The position numbers were made by a program, and so were the translations under genes. The notes below the pieces were generated by a model, which saw only the letters and a list, made by a program, of their open reading frames with translations, was not told the origin of the DNA and did no database searches. A stretch of DNA of 45,545 nt, taken from NCBI GenBank assembly GCA_036273915.1, contig DASUGR010000071.1, positions 1-45,545 on the forward strand, written 5' to 3'. This document shows, piece after piece, positions 26,639 to 34,974 of the stretch. The DNA comes from PLA2 sp036273915. Its GTDB lineage: Bacteria; Planctomycetota; PLA2. Numbering within the stretch: position 1 is the first letter of the stretch; each line of letters begins with the position of its first letter.

Positions 26639-27790
26639 GTGGGGAAAGAGGCGGGACTCGACGTCCTGCTCGTCGACGACGAGCCGCGGATCCTCTCCGC
26701 GCTGCGGCGCGTGCTCGCTCCCTTAGACCTCGCGATCGAGGCGACCGAGGACCCCCGCCGCGCGGTCGGGATCCTCGGCGCGCGCTCGCCCCGCGTGCTC
26801 GTCACCGACTACCACATGCCGGGGATGGACGGCGTCGCCGTGCTGCGCGAGGCGCGGAGGCTCTCGCCGGGCACGGTCCGCATCCTGCTCACCGCCGGCG
26901 CCGACACGCGGCAGATCGTGGACGCGATCAACGTCGGGCGCATCTTCCGCTTCGTGCCGAAGCCGTGGGACGACGACGCGCTCGCGGCGCTCGTGCGCGA
27001 GGCCATCGACGCGTACGACGTCCAGCGGCGGCAGGCATCCGCGGCGGAGGAGCGGGGCTCGCTGCGGATGGCGCTGCGGCGCGTGCGCAAGCTCCAGATC
27101 GAGCTCGGCCCGCCCGTCCATGCCGCGCTCGAGACCGGGGAGGTCGCCTGCGCGAGCACGCCGTGCGAGCACGCGACCGGCGACTATCTCGACGTGCTCC
27201 CGCTCGACCGGGGGCGGACCGCGCTGCTCGTGGGAGACGTCGCGGGACACGGCGTGGAGGCCGCCATCTTCGTCTTCGAGGCCCGTGCCCTCCTGCGGTG
27301 GGGCTTCGGGGAGGGGGACGATCTCGACGTGATCCTCTCGCGTGCGAACCGGGTGCTCTGCCGGGACATGCGCGGGGGCCGCTTCCTCACGCTCTTCGCC
27401 GCGGTGCACGACGCGCGGACCGGCATGCTCGAGTACATGAACGCGGGACACCTGCCGGCGCTCGTCGCGGGCGGCACGGGCGTCCGCGAGCTCGAGCGGA
27501 CCGGCCTTCCCCTCGGGCTCATGGAGGACGCGCGGCACGAGCTGCGCCGCGTCCCGCTGGGGCCGGGCGACCTGCTCCTCGCCTACACCGACGGCCTCAC
27601 GGAGGCGCGCGACGCGGGCGACGAGTTCTTCGGGATCGAGGGCGTCAAGGCGACGCTCGCGGGGGGCCCCCTCCGCCCGGTCGAGCAGCTTCGCGCGGTC
27701 ACGGACGCGCTCCTCGCGTTCACGGGCGAGGATGCGACGACCGACGACCTGACGCTGCTCGCCTACCGGCCCCGCGCCGGCGCGCGCTGA
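26639..27790 (+). CDS. Response regulator with SpoIIE/PP2C phosphatase output
   Basis: 383 residues. Receiver domain 1-125 with Asp13/14, phospho-acceptor Asp57 (VTDYHMPGMDG), Thr85 and Lys108 (VPKPWDDD). A short coiled coil (about 130-160) leads to a PP2C/SpoIIE phosphatase (about 165-380) showing VGDVAGHGVEAA, MNAGHLPAL, YTDGLTEARDA and DDLTLLAYRP, which place the metal-binding aspartates. It would dephosphorylate a Ser/Thr-phosphorylated partner such as an anti-sigma antagonist when activated; no such partner gene is in the window. It is convergent with the three-gene kinase operon. Confidence 0.93.
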   Translation: MGKEAGLDVLLVDDEPRILSALRRVLAPLDLAIEATEDPRRAVGILGARSPRVLVTDYHMPGMDGVAVLREARRLSPGTVRILLTAGADTRQIVDAINVGRIFRFVPKPWDDDALAALVREAIDAYDVQRRQASAAEERGSLRMALRRVRKLQIELGPPVHAALETGEVACASTPCEHATGDYLDVLPLDRGRTALLVGDVAGHGVEAAIFVFEARALLRWGFGEGDDLDVILSRANRVLCRDMRGGRFLTLFAAVHDARTGMLEYMNAGHLPALVAGGTGVRELERTGLPLGLMEDARHELRRVPLGPGDLLLAYTDGLTEARDAGDEFFGIEGVKATLAGGPLRPVEQLRAVTDALLAFTGEDATTDDLTLLAYRPRAGAR

Positions 27791-27812
27791 CCGCGTCGGC
27801 GCTCCGCCCGGC

Positions 27813-28247
27813 TCAACTGCCCGCGTCGCGGCGGTGCTGCAGCTCCGCGAACAGGCGGTCGCGCTCGGCCACGAGGTGGAAGTGGTCGAACGCCTGGCGC
27901 ACGGACATCCGCAGGTCGTCGTCGTCCCACGGCTTCAGGAGGAAGCGGTAGACGGCCCCCTCCTGCACGGCCGCGAGGACGGCCGCGAGATCCGGCTTCC
28001 CGGTGAGGATCATGCGCACCGCGTGCGGCGCGAGCCGGCGGACCTCGTGGAGGAACGCGGGCCCGTTCATGGGCGGCATGTAGAAGTCGGCGACGACGAC
28101 CGTCGGCGGCTGCGCCTTGACCTCGTCGAGCGCGTGCACCGGGTTCTCGCACGTGCGGACCTCGAACGGCTCGTCGAGCATGACGCGGCGCAGCGCCGAG
28201 AGGATGGACGGATCGTCGTCGACGAACAGGACCGACTCCGCGCTCAC
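27813..28247 (-). CDS. Single-domain response regulator
   Basis: 144 residues consisting of one receiver: Asp10-12, phospho-acceptor Asp54 (VADFYMPPMNG), Thr82, Lys105 (LLKPWDDDD), then a short helical tail (ERDRLFAELQHRRD). With no output domain it likely acts as a phosphate shuttle or by protein contact. The GTG start overlaps the upstream stop (GTGA) and has a strong GGAGGTGA Shine-Dalgarno sequence 5-6 nt away. Last gene of the operon. Confidence 0.92.
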   Translation of the reverse strand: MSAESVLFVDDDPSILSALRRVMLDEPFEVRTCENPVHALDEVKAQPPTVVVADFYMPPMNGPAFLHEVRRLAPHAVRMILTGKPDLAAVLAAVQEGAVYRFLLKPWDDDDLRMSVRQAFDHFHLVAERDRLFAELQHRRDAGS

Positions 28248-29044
28248 GACTTCACCTCCCCGCCGTACGCCAGATGGTGCTCCCGCCGTTCGTCCTGATG
28301 CGCCACGTCGAGCGACTCCATCCCCGCCTTGGCGGCGACCACGCCGCGTTGCCCCGCGACGTGGAAGACCTCGACATGGCATCCGGTCGGGGAGGCACGC
28401 GCACCGTCGACGGCCGCGGGGATGGCCCGCTCGATCGCCTCCCGCCCCGTCCGGAGCAGGCGCCGCGCCTCCCCGTTGGCCGTGAGGATCTGGCCGTCCC
28501 CGCCCACGCACACGAGCGCCAGGGGCAGCGCCTCGAGCACGGCGCGCAGGTACTCGAGCGTCCGCTCCTTCGCGTACATCGCGTGCGCGCCCACCTCGAT
28601 CTTCTGCTCGAGGCGCAGGTTGAGCGCCACGAGCTCCGAGTTCAGCCGCCGGTTCTCGCGGTCCAGCCGCTGGTGGTCGAGGAACTTCCGCACGTGGTCG
28701 CGGAGCTCGTCGTCGTTCCACGGCTTCGAGAGGAACCGGTAGATCTGGCCCTCGTTCAACGCCGCGACGATGAGGTTGATGTCCGCGTAGCCGCTCAGCA
28801 CGACCCGGAGGCAGTCGGGCCGGATCGCCTTCACGCGCTTCAGGAACGCGACGCCGTCCATCCCCGGCATGCGGAAGTCGGCCAGGACGAGGTCGACGTC
28901 CCGCGAGGCGACGACCGCCAGACCCTCCTCGCCGCCGCCGGCGAAGAGCGTCTCCCAGGGCTCGTCCATGAAGACGCGCCGCAACGAGTTGAGGATCGCG
29001 GGCTCGTCGTCGACGAAGAGGACGGTCGGTCTGCGCTCGCTCAT
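28244..29044 (-). CDS. Response regulator with PAS-like C-terminal domain
   Basis: 266 residues. Receiver 1-120 with Asp12/13, Asp56 (LADFRMPGMDG), Ser84 and Lys107 (LSKPWNDDE). A coiled coil follows (about 128-165, RLNSELVALNLRLEQKIEVG), then a PAS-type sensor fold (about 170-260, ALPLALVCVGGDGQILTANG). There is no DNA-binding or enzymatic domain. Start and stop each overlap a neighbour by 4 nt, tying kinase and both regulators into one unit. Confidence 0.88.
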   Translation of the reverse strand: MSERRPTVLFVDDEPAILNSLRRVFMDEPWETLFAGGGEEGLAVVASRDVDLVLADFRMPGMDGVAFLKRVKAIRPDCLRVVLSGYADINLIVAALNEGQIYRFLSKPWNDDELRDHVRKFLDHQRLDRENRRLNSELVALNLRLEQKIEVGAHAMYAKERTLEYLRAVLEALPLALVCVGGDGQILTANGEARRLLRTGREAIERAIPAAVDGARASPTGCHVEVFHVAGQRGVVAAKAGMESLDVAHQDERREHHLAYGGEVKS

Positions 29045-30495
29045 GCGCCTCCCTCGCCGGATGACACCGGCAGCCGGATAAAGAAGGTGGTCCCCTTCCC
29101 GATCTCGCTCTCGAACGTCATCGTGCCGCCGTGCTTGCGCACGATGTCGTAGGAGATCGTCAGGCCGAGGCCGGTCCCCTTCCCGGCGGGCTTCGTGGTG
29201 AAGAACGGGTCGAAGATCCGGGCCCGTATGTCCTCCGGGATCCCGGAGCCGGTGTCCGCGATCGTGACCACCACCTCGCCCCCCTCCTCGCGCGTGGACA
29301 CGCGGATCTCGCCCTGCTCCGCGATCGCGTGGCTCGCGTTCACGAGGAGGTTGACGAAGACCTGGTTGATCTCGCCGGGCCGGCAGCGCACCTGCGGGAT
29401 CGGGGCGAGGTCCGTCGTCACCTTCGCCTTGTACTTGAGCTCGTTGTGGACGACGTTCAGTGTGCTCTGCAGGCACGCGTTGAGGTCCGCGTGGACCATC
29501 TCCTTCTCCGAGGGGTGGGAGAAGAACTTCAAGTCCGCGACGATCTTGCGGACGCGCTCGGTGCCCTCGAGCGATTCGCGGATGAGGACCGGGAGGTCCT
29601 CGAGCAGGAACGGGAGCTTCTGCTCGCGGCGCAGCGCCTCGATCTCCGGGTCGCCCGGGAGCCGCCGCTCGTACGCGCCGAGGACCTGCACGAGCTTGTC
29701 GCAGTAGCGCCCGAGCGTGCCGAGGTTCGAGTGGACGAACCCGATCGGGTTGTTGAGCTCGTGCGCGACACCGGCGGCGAGCAGGCCGATCGACGCCATC
29801 TTCTCCTGCTGGAGCAGCATCGCGTGGGCGGTCTCGAGGTCGCGCAGCGCGTTCTCCAGCGCCCGCGTCTTGTCCTCCAGCGCCTCGTTCCGCTCGGACA
29901 GCGCCCGCGTGCGCGAGCGGACCATCCGCTGGAGCGTCTCCTTCCCGCGCGCGAGGCGCGCGACCAGGCGCTCGTTCTCCGCGCCCCGCACCTCCGCGCG
30001 CCGGTTCGCGATCCACGTGCAGAGGGACCGCCGCACGCGCTGGGCGACCTCGAGGCGCGAGAAGGGCTTCGCGAGGAAGTCCCAGCGGTCGAGGAGTTCG
30101 GGAGGGATCCGCGGCACGATCCCCGTCTCGGCGAGATCCCCTCCCCCGGTCATCAGCGTGCACTGCACCTCGGGATCCAGCTCCCACAGGCGGCGCATGA
30201 CGTCGATGCCATCCACGCCGTCGCCGAGCATGAGGTCGACGACGGCGCAGGCGATCCCCTCGCCGCGGGCCGCGATCTCCGCCGCGCGGACGATGGCCTG
30301 GTGGCCCGAGGAGACGAGGTGGAGGCCCGCCGACCGCGCCGGCAGCGCGGCGGCGATCGCCTCGCCGACGTAGGAGCCGCAGAGGCGGAGGATCCTCGCC
30401 TCGTCGTCGACGACGAGCACGTGCACGTCCCCGACCTCGGCGTCGGGCCCTCGGGCCCGCGCCGGCAGACGCTGTCCTTGGTACCGGGTTCCCAC
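29041..30495 (-). CDS. Hybrid histidine kinase with N-terminal receiver
   Basis: 484 residues. The N-terminal receiver (about 24-155) has DDE at 30-32, Asp87 and Lys143 (AKPF). A coiled coil (165-232) precedes the DHp domain with phospho-His245 (VAHELNNPIG). The ATPase domain carries the N-box (NLLVNASHAI, Asn386), G1 (IADTGSGI), F-box (DPFFTTKPAGKGTGLGL) and G2. There is no membrane segment, so it is cytosolic and senses through its receiver or coiled coil. The start is taken as GTG 30495; a GTG just before HVLVVDDE is an alternative. First gene of the operon. Confidence 0.92.
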   Translation of the reverse strand: MGTRYQGQRLPARARGPDAEVGDVHVLVVDDEARILRLCGSYVGEAIAAALPARSAGLHLVSSGHQAIVRAAEIAARGEGIACAVVDLMLGDGVDGIDVMRRLWELDPEVQCTLMTGGGDLAETGIVPRIPPELLDRWDFLAKPFSRLEVAQRVRRSLCTWIANRRAEVRGAENERLVARLARGKETLQRMVRSRTRALSERNEALEDKTRALENALRDLETAHAMLLQQEKMASIGLLAAGVAHELNNPIGFVHSNLGTLGRYCDKLVQVLGAYERRLPGDPEIEALRREQKLPFLLEDLPVLIRESLEGTERVRKIVADLKFFSHPSEKEMVHADLNACLQSTLNVVHNELKYKAKVTTDLAPIPQVRCRPGEINQVFVNLLVNASHAIAEQGEIRVSTREEGGEVVVTIADTGSGIPEDIRARIFDPFFTTKPAGKGTGLGLTISYDIVRKHGGTMTFESEIGKGTTFFIRLPVSSGEGGA

Positions 30496-30571
30496 CCTGG
30501 TTGTCCCCCACTTCTCTATCGGAGCCGCACCGCCGCAGTGTTAGGTCCCCGGGGATTTCAGTCTTGCCGCC

Positions 30572-30599
30572 TTGTCACGAATGCAAGACAGGCTATTCT
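30572..30599 (+). promoter_or_regulatory. Sigma-70-like promoter TTGTCA-N16-TATTCT
   Basis: -35 TTGTCA (30572-30577), 16-nt spacer, -10 TATTCT (30594-30599). It is one of the few promoters here with a recognisable -35 and a normal leader (about 35 nt) ending in GGGGGAGAGC before ATG 30641. Confidence 0.6.
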
Positions 30600-30640
30600 T
30601 GGACCTTCAGGGGCCGGCTCCGAGGGTCCCGGGGGAGAGC

Positions 30641-31228
30641 ATGCCGGATTGTGTGGTGTTGGTCGCGCAGCATGACGGCACCGTTTCGTCGCGGATTGAG
30701 GCGGAGATCGCGGGCGCCGGGATGCGCGTGGCGGGGCCGGTTCGGGACCTCGCGAGCGCGCTGGCGCGGGCGGAACGGCAGGAAGTCGCCGCGGTGCTCC
30801 TCGATCTGCACCTCCCCGACGGCGGCGGCGCGGCGGCCGGGCGCTTCCTTGCAAGCCACCCCCACCTGCCGGTCATCGCCACCGTGCCGCGGAAAGCGGA
30901 GGAGGAGGGGCGGGCGGCCCTCGCGGCCGGCGCGAGGACCTATCTCCTCGACGAGGAGATCGGCAGGGGGCTCCTCGCGCCGCTCGTCCGCCACGTCGCG
31001 GGCGCGCGCGACGGCCCCGTCCCCGCGGAAGCCGCGGCGGCGCGGCGCCTCCTCCACGATCTCAGCAACCTGCTCGCGGTGGTCGGCGGCGAGGCGGAGA
31101 TGCTCGCCGAGCGCGCGGACTCCGAGAACCCGCTCGCCGAGGACATCCGGGGCCTGCACGAGGCGGTCAAGGAGTGCCTCGGCACCTTCCGGAGCTTCGT
31201 CGCGCTCCGCAAGGGCGACGCGACGTGA
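30641..31228 (+). CDS. Degenerate receiver plus kinase-type H-box domain, no ATPase
   Basis: 195 residues. The receiver (1-120) keeps acceptor Asp55 (LLDLHLPDG), but the acidic pair is reduced (QHDGT, residues 10-14) and the conserved Lys is Asp104 (YLLDEE). Residues 132-190 read RRLLHDLSNLLAVVGGEAEM, the DHp H-box pattern of hybrid kinases with His139 and the N at +4. The protein ends right after this helix pair, so no catalytic ATPase domain exists. It could be a phosphotransfer protein (Spo0B/ChpT-like in logic) or a truncated kinase. It starts divergently from the kinase operon. Confidence 0.75.
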   Translation: MPDCVVLVAQHDGTVSSRIEAEIAGAGMRVAGPVRDLASALARAERQEVAAVLLDLHLPDGGGAAAGRFLASHPHLPVIATVPRKAEEEGRAALAAGARTYLLDEEIGRGLLAPLVRHVAGARDGPVPAEAAAARRLLHDLSNLLAVVGGEAEMLAERADSENPLAEDIRGLHEAVKECLGTFRSFVALRKGDAT

Positions 31229-31242
31229 TCCCGCGAGTAGCG

Positions 31243-32970
31243 CTACCCTTCCCGGGCCTCGAGATCCTCCCACCGCGCGTAGAGACGCGCGACCTCCGCG
31301 GCGGCTTCCTGGCGATCCGCCGTGACCCGTTTCACGTCGGGGCTCGCGTAGAGCGCCGGGTCGGAGAGCCGCGCGTCGAGCCCCGCGAGGCGCGCCTCCG
31401 CGGCGGCGATCGCGTCGGGAAGCGCCTTCAGCTCCTGCTTCTCCATGTAGGTGAGGCGCGCCACCGCGGGCTTCTCCCGCACGGGAGGCGATTTGGGGGG
31501 GCTCCGGGGGACGGAGTCCTCGCGCATGCGGTCGAGGAGGCTCGACGCGTCGCCGGCGTGGTGCCGGACCGACGTGCCGTCGCAATAGAGCAGCTTCGTC
31601 GCGACACGGTCGAGGAAGTAGCGGTCGTGGCTCACGACGAGGGCCGAGCCCTCGAACGCCGCGAGCGCCTCCTCGAGGACGCGCAGCGTCATCAGGTCGA
31701 GGTCGTTGGTCGGCTCGTCCAGGACGAGGACGTTGCCCCCCTTGAGCAAGAGCTTCGCAAGGAGGACGCGGTTGCGCTCGCCGCCGCTGAGCTTGCCGAC
31801 CGGCGTCTGGAACATCTCGCGCGGGAACAGGAAGCCGTCGAGGAAGCTCTCGACCCGCACGTCGCGGTCGCCGACGCGGACCCAGGTGCTGCCGTCCCCA
31901 ACCTCGTCGACGACGCTCTTGTCGGGGCGCAGCTCGCTCCGGGCCTGGTCGATGTAGGCGAACTTCACGGTCGAGCCGATCTCGACGGTGCCGGCGTCCG
32001 GGGGCAGGAGCCCCATGCAGAGCCTCAGGAGCGTCGTCTTGCCCGCGCCGTTGGGGCCGACGATGCCGACGCGCTCGCGGGCGCCGATCGAGAGGTCGAG
32101 CCCCTTGAAGAGGCCCCACTTCGAGACGCCCTTGAGCTCGATTCCCTTGGCGCCGAGCCGCGGGCCCGGCGGGATCAAGAACTCGGGCTCGGTGTCCACG
32201 ACCTCGAGCGCGTTCTCGGCGAGCGCCTCCACCTCCCGCAGGCGTGATTTCGGCCGCCGCCGCTGCGCCGGCGGCTTGCGGCGGAGCCAGAGGGTCTCGC
32301 GGCGCAGCAGGGAGAGCCGCGACCGCTCCGCGGAGCGCTCCGCCTGCATGCGCGCCGCCCGGAGGACGAGGAACTCCTCGTAGCCGCCCTCGTACGCGTA
32401 GATCTGGCCGCGGTCGATCTCGAGGATGCGGGTGGCCACCCGGTCGAGGAAGTAGCGGTCGTGCGTGACCATCAGGAGCGTCTCGTTCGCCCCGAGGAGC
32501 CACCCCTCGAGCCAGTCGGTGGCGATCGCGTCCAGGTGGTTCGTGGGCTCGTCGAGCAGCAGGAGGTCGGGCTCCTCCACGAGCAGCCGCGCGAGCGCGA
32601 CGCGACGGCGCTCGCCGCCGGAGAGCGAGCCGCAGAGCGCCTTCGGGTCCTCGAGCCCGAGGCGCGAGATCATCGCCTCGGCGCGGTGGTCCCCCCCGGC
32701 CCCCCCCGATACCACCTCGAGCACGGAGCGCGCGGGGTCGAGCACGGGCTCCTGCTCCAGGTAGCCGATCGTCGCGCCCTTCCTCGCGACGCGGGCCCCC
32801 TCGTCGGGATCGAGGAGCCCCGCGACGATCTTCAGGAGCGTCGACTTGCCGCAGCCGTTCGGTCCGACCAGCGCGATCCGGTCCTTCTCCTCGACCGCGA
32901 GCGAGACGCCGCGGAGCAGGTGCCGCTCGGCGAAGCTCCTGTGGACGTCCTGCAGGGAGACGAGCGCCAT
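31243..32970 (-). CDS. uup: ABC-F ATPase, Uup-like
   Basis: 575-residue soluble ABC-F protein: two ABC domains (GPNGCGKS and GPNGAGKT, LSGGERRR and LSGGERNR, DEPTNHLD and DEPTNDLD) joined by an Arg-rich linker. The C-terminal coiled coil (YMEKQELKALPDAIAAAEAR) is that of Uup. ABC-F proteins act on ribosomes or DNA intermediates, not in transport. Two G-run repeats lie inside: 32691-32707 in the helical part of domain 1 (SGGAGGDH) and 31495-31510 between domain 2 and the coiled coil (PRSPPKSPP). Both keep the frame. Confidence 0.92.
   Translation of the reverse strand: MALVSLQDVHRSFAERHLLRGVSLAVEEKDRIALVGPNGCGKSTLLKIVAGLLDPDEGARVARKGATIGYLEQEPVLDPARSVLEVVSGGAGGDHRAEAMISRLGLEDPKALCGSLSGGERRRVALARLLVEEPDLLLLDEPTNHLDAIATDWLEGWLLGANETLLMVTHDRYFLDRVATRILEIDRGQIYAYEGGYEEFLVLRAARMQAERSAERSRLSLLRRETLWLRRKPPAQRRRPKSRLREVEALAENALEVVDTEPEFLIPPGPRLGAKGIELKGVSKWGLFKGLDLSIGARERVGIVGPNGAGKTTLLRLCMGLLPPDAGTVEIGSTVKFAYIDQARSELRPDKSVVDEVGDGSTWVRVGDRDVRVESFLDGFLFPREMFQTPVGKLSGGERNRVLLAKLLLKGGNVLVLDEPTNDLDLMTLRVLEEALAAFEGSALVVSHDRYFLDRVATKLLYCDGTSVRHHAGDASSLLDRMREDSVPRSPPKSPPVREKPAVARLTYMEKQELKALPDAIAAAEARLAGLDARLSDPALYASPDVKRVTADRQEAAAEVARLYARWEDLEAREG
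31495..31510 (+). repeat. G-run repeat (G7-CTCC-G5)
   Basis: Antisense and in frame in the Uup-like gene, in the linker before the coiled coil. Confidence 0.75.
32691..32707 (-). repeat. G-run repeat (CC core)
   Basis: C7-GG-C8 on the plus strand inside the Uup-like gene, codes SGGAGG. Confidence 0.55.
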
Positions 32971-33036
32971 CGCGGCTCAGCGCAACCCGAGGAGGACGAA
33001 AACCCGCGCGGCCACCCGGACACGATAACCGGCCGG

Positions 33037-33065
33037 GCCACCCCGCCCCCAAGGAGAGGGGTGGC
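33037..33065 (-). terminator. Hairpin after propeller lipoprotein
   Basis: GCCACCCC/GGGGTGGC stem with a 13-nt loop, 32 nt beyond the stop at 33098. No T-tract. Confidence 0.35.
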
Positions 33066-33097
33066 GCCGGCGGGACCTTGGCCCTCGCGGGCCGCGG

Positions 33098-34717
33098 TCA
33101 CGGCTTCTGGTAGAACCTGGCCACGCGGGCGTAGGACGCGCTCGGGAAATCCCCGGCGAGCGTCAGCGACCCGTCGGCCGCGACGTTTGCGAGGATGAAC
33201 CCCGAGGGCGGCACGCCGCCCGTTCCCGCGTCGGGGTCGTTCGTGAAGTAGGCGGCCGCGACCAGGTCCTCGGCCGCGTTGATCGAGATCGTGCGGTACA
33301 CGCGCGCGAGCACGTTGCCCACCGGGAAGGGGAGCCCGCCGTCGCTGAGCTCCGTGCTCCCGACGCCGACCGCGGGCACGATGTTCGCCCCGTCGTACGT
33401 GTACGACTTGAGCCCCCCGAAGCCGGATGCGACGATCAGCGCGCCTCCCTGCGCCAGCGCGAAGTCGCGCGCCCGGTTCGGCGTGTCCAGGCTCGCCGCG
33501 AGCAGGACCGGCAGGTCCGGGTCGACGAGCGAGTACGCCTGCAGCTGCGCGGTGTTCCCGCCGCCGATGATCGCGAACATCGTGCCGGCGAGGATCTGGT
33601 TCGCCTCGCCGGAGGCGCCGCCGGGGATCTCCGTGAGGGATGCGACCCCGACGGTGAACACCGTGGTCCCGTGGTAGACGCGCGATCCGTCGTCCGCCAC
33701 CGCGATGCCGTGCTGGCCCGTGGTATCCGCGCCCGAGTTGGCGACCAGCGTCAGCGCGCCGGTCACGGGGTCGCAGTCCCACATGCGCAGCCCGTCGAGA
33801 TCGTCGTCCTGGTGGAAGAGGTGCAGCCCGTCCGCGGAGAACACCAGCGTGACCGGCGAGGGCTCCGACACATCCACGGCCGGATCGTCGGACGTCCGGT
33901 AGGACTCCTCGAAGGTGAGGGTCCCGTTGCCCCAGTTGATCGCGAAGCGCGAGATCAGGTCGCCGCCCCAGCAATAGGGCTCCCCGTTGTAGCAGTCGTA
34001 CTGCGACGTCACGTAGAGCCACTGGCCGCTCGGGTGCATGGCGAACCCGAAGATCGTGTAGTTGCCGCCGACCGTGACGTTGACGTCCCCGTTGGTCGCC
34101 AGCGGCGCATCCGCGAGGACGGTGAAGGTGTCCGCGTCGATCACGGTGTCGATCTCCACGTCGTCGTCGACGGCGCCACCGCTCGTGTAGTCGAGGGCGA
34201 CGGTGTCTCCGCTCTGCAGGCCGTGGCCGGCCAACGTGATCGTCACGACGTTGACGGCCTGGACGTAGGTCGCACCGAGCAGCACCGAGGGGCTCCGCAG
34301 GAGCGTACCGCCGGTGATCGCCCCGGCGGCGGGATCGTCGATCGTGAAGGTGTCGGCGTCCACGACGGTGACCACGTAGATCCCGTCGGTAGCGGTCCCG
34401 CCGGTCCCGGCGAAGAAGTCGAGCTGGACCTTGTAGCCGTCGGGCACGTTGTGCTTCTGCATGGTGACCGTGACGAGGTTCCCGGCCCTCGTGTAGGTCC
34501 CCGGGATGCCCGGGATCAAGGTGGTGTCGCGCAGCGTCGGCACGCCGCCCGCCACCGAGTAGGTCGAGACGGTCAGCCTGTCGCTCGTGAACAACAGCTC
34601 CGTATAGCCGTGGCCTCCGTCTCCGCCGCAGCCGGCGAGACCCGCGGCGAGAACCGCGATGCAGGCAAGAACCGCGATCCGGCGGGTGCCGAACCTCTTG
34701 CGTCCGTTTTCGCTCAT
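33098..34717 (-). CDS. Lipoprotein with duplicated beta domain and lactonase-like propeller
   Basis: 539 residues. Signal with lipobox LAGC (Cys near 30). Two tandem copies of a ~75-residue beta domain follow (VTVTMQKHNVPDGYKVQLDF ... VVDADTFTI and VTITLAGHGLQSGDTVALDY ... VIDADTFTV), a pattern also common in phage-type surface proteins. The C-terminal part (about 195-539) has repeated motifs such as FAMHPSGQWLYVTS and IAVADDGSRVYHG, typical of a 7-bladed lactonase-like propeller. It is probably cell-surface or periplasmic, of unknown ligand. ATG 34717 has GGGAG 9 nt upstream; an in-frame TTG at 34732 overlaps that site. Confidence 0.8.
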   Translation of the reverse strand: MSENGRKRFGTRRIAVLACIAVLAAGLAGCGGDGGHGYTELLFTSDRLTVSTYSVAGGVPTLRDTTLIPGIPGTYTRAGNLVTVTMQKHNVPDGYKVQLDFFAGTGGTATDGIYVVTVVDADTFTIDDPAAGAITGGTLLRSPSVLLGATYVQAVNVVTITLAGHGLQSGDTVALDYTSGGAVDDDVEIDTVIDADTFTVLADAPLATNGDVNVTVGGNYTIFGFAMHPSGQWLYVTSQYDCYNGEPYCWGGDLISRFAINWGNGTLTFEESYRTSDDPAVDVSEPSPVTLVFSADGLHLFHQDDDLDGLRMWDCDPVTGALTLVANSGADTTGQHGIAVADDGSRVYHGTTVFTVGVASLTEIPGGASGEANQILAGTMFAIIGGGNTAQLQAYSLVDPDLPVLLAASLDTPNRARDFALAQGGALIVASGFGGLKSYTYDGANIVPAVGVGSTELSDGGLPFPVGNVLARVYRTISINAAEDLVAAAYFTNDPDAGTGGVPPSGFILANVAADGSLTLAGDFPSASYARVARFYQKP

Positions 34718-34974
34718 ACAGTTTTCTCCCAAGCGGGCGATGGCGCGTCCCCCAACCGCAAGGACCGCCTCCCGCTTCGCGGCAGCCTACAGTTTTCCGT
34801 ACGGGACGGCAAACCTCCGGGCGTTCCCACCCGCGCGCGCCAGGCCCTCTTTTTGTGCAAGGGGAGGGGGCGCGGGGGAGGGATCCGAGGCGCGGGCGAG
34901 AAAGGCGTCCCGGGCCGGCTCCTCGAAGAGGTCGTGCCCTGCGTGCCGGCCGCCACACGCACCGGATGGTGCGG
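34718..34974 (-). other. 257-bp 5' region of lipoprotein gene
   Basis: No supported gene. Read on the minus strand, it holds GAAAACTGT twice (once at the ribosome-binding site), a small CCGC-GAA-GCGG hairpin and a G-run repeat (34861-34882, plus strand). A long untranslated leader is possible; I match it to no known riboswitch. Confidence 0.4.
34861..34882 (+). repeat. G-run repeat (CGC core)
   Basis: In the 257-bp spacer between the helicase and lipoprotein genes. Confidence 0.65.

Noticed and set aside
34795..34830. GGGACGGCAAACCTCCGG resembles part of a GEMM (cyclic di-GMP) riboswitch
   Set aside because: Only fragments match, pairing partners are missing, and no gene follows on that strand.
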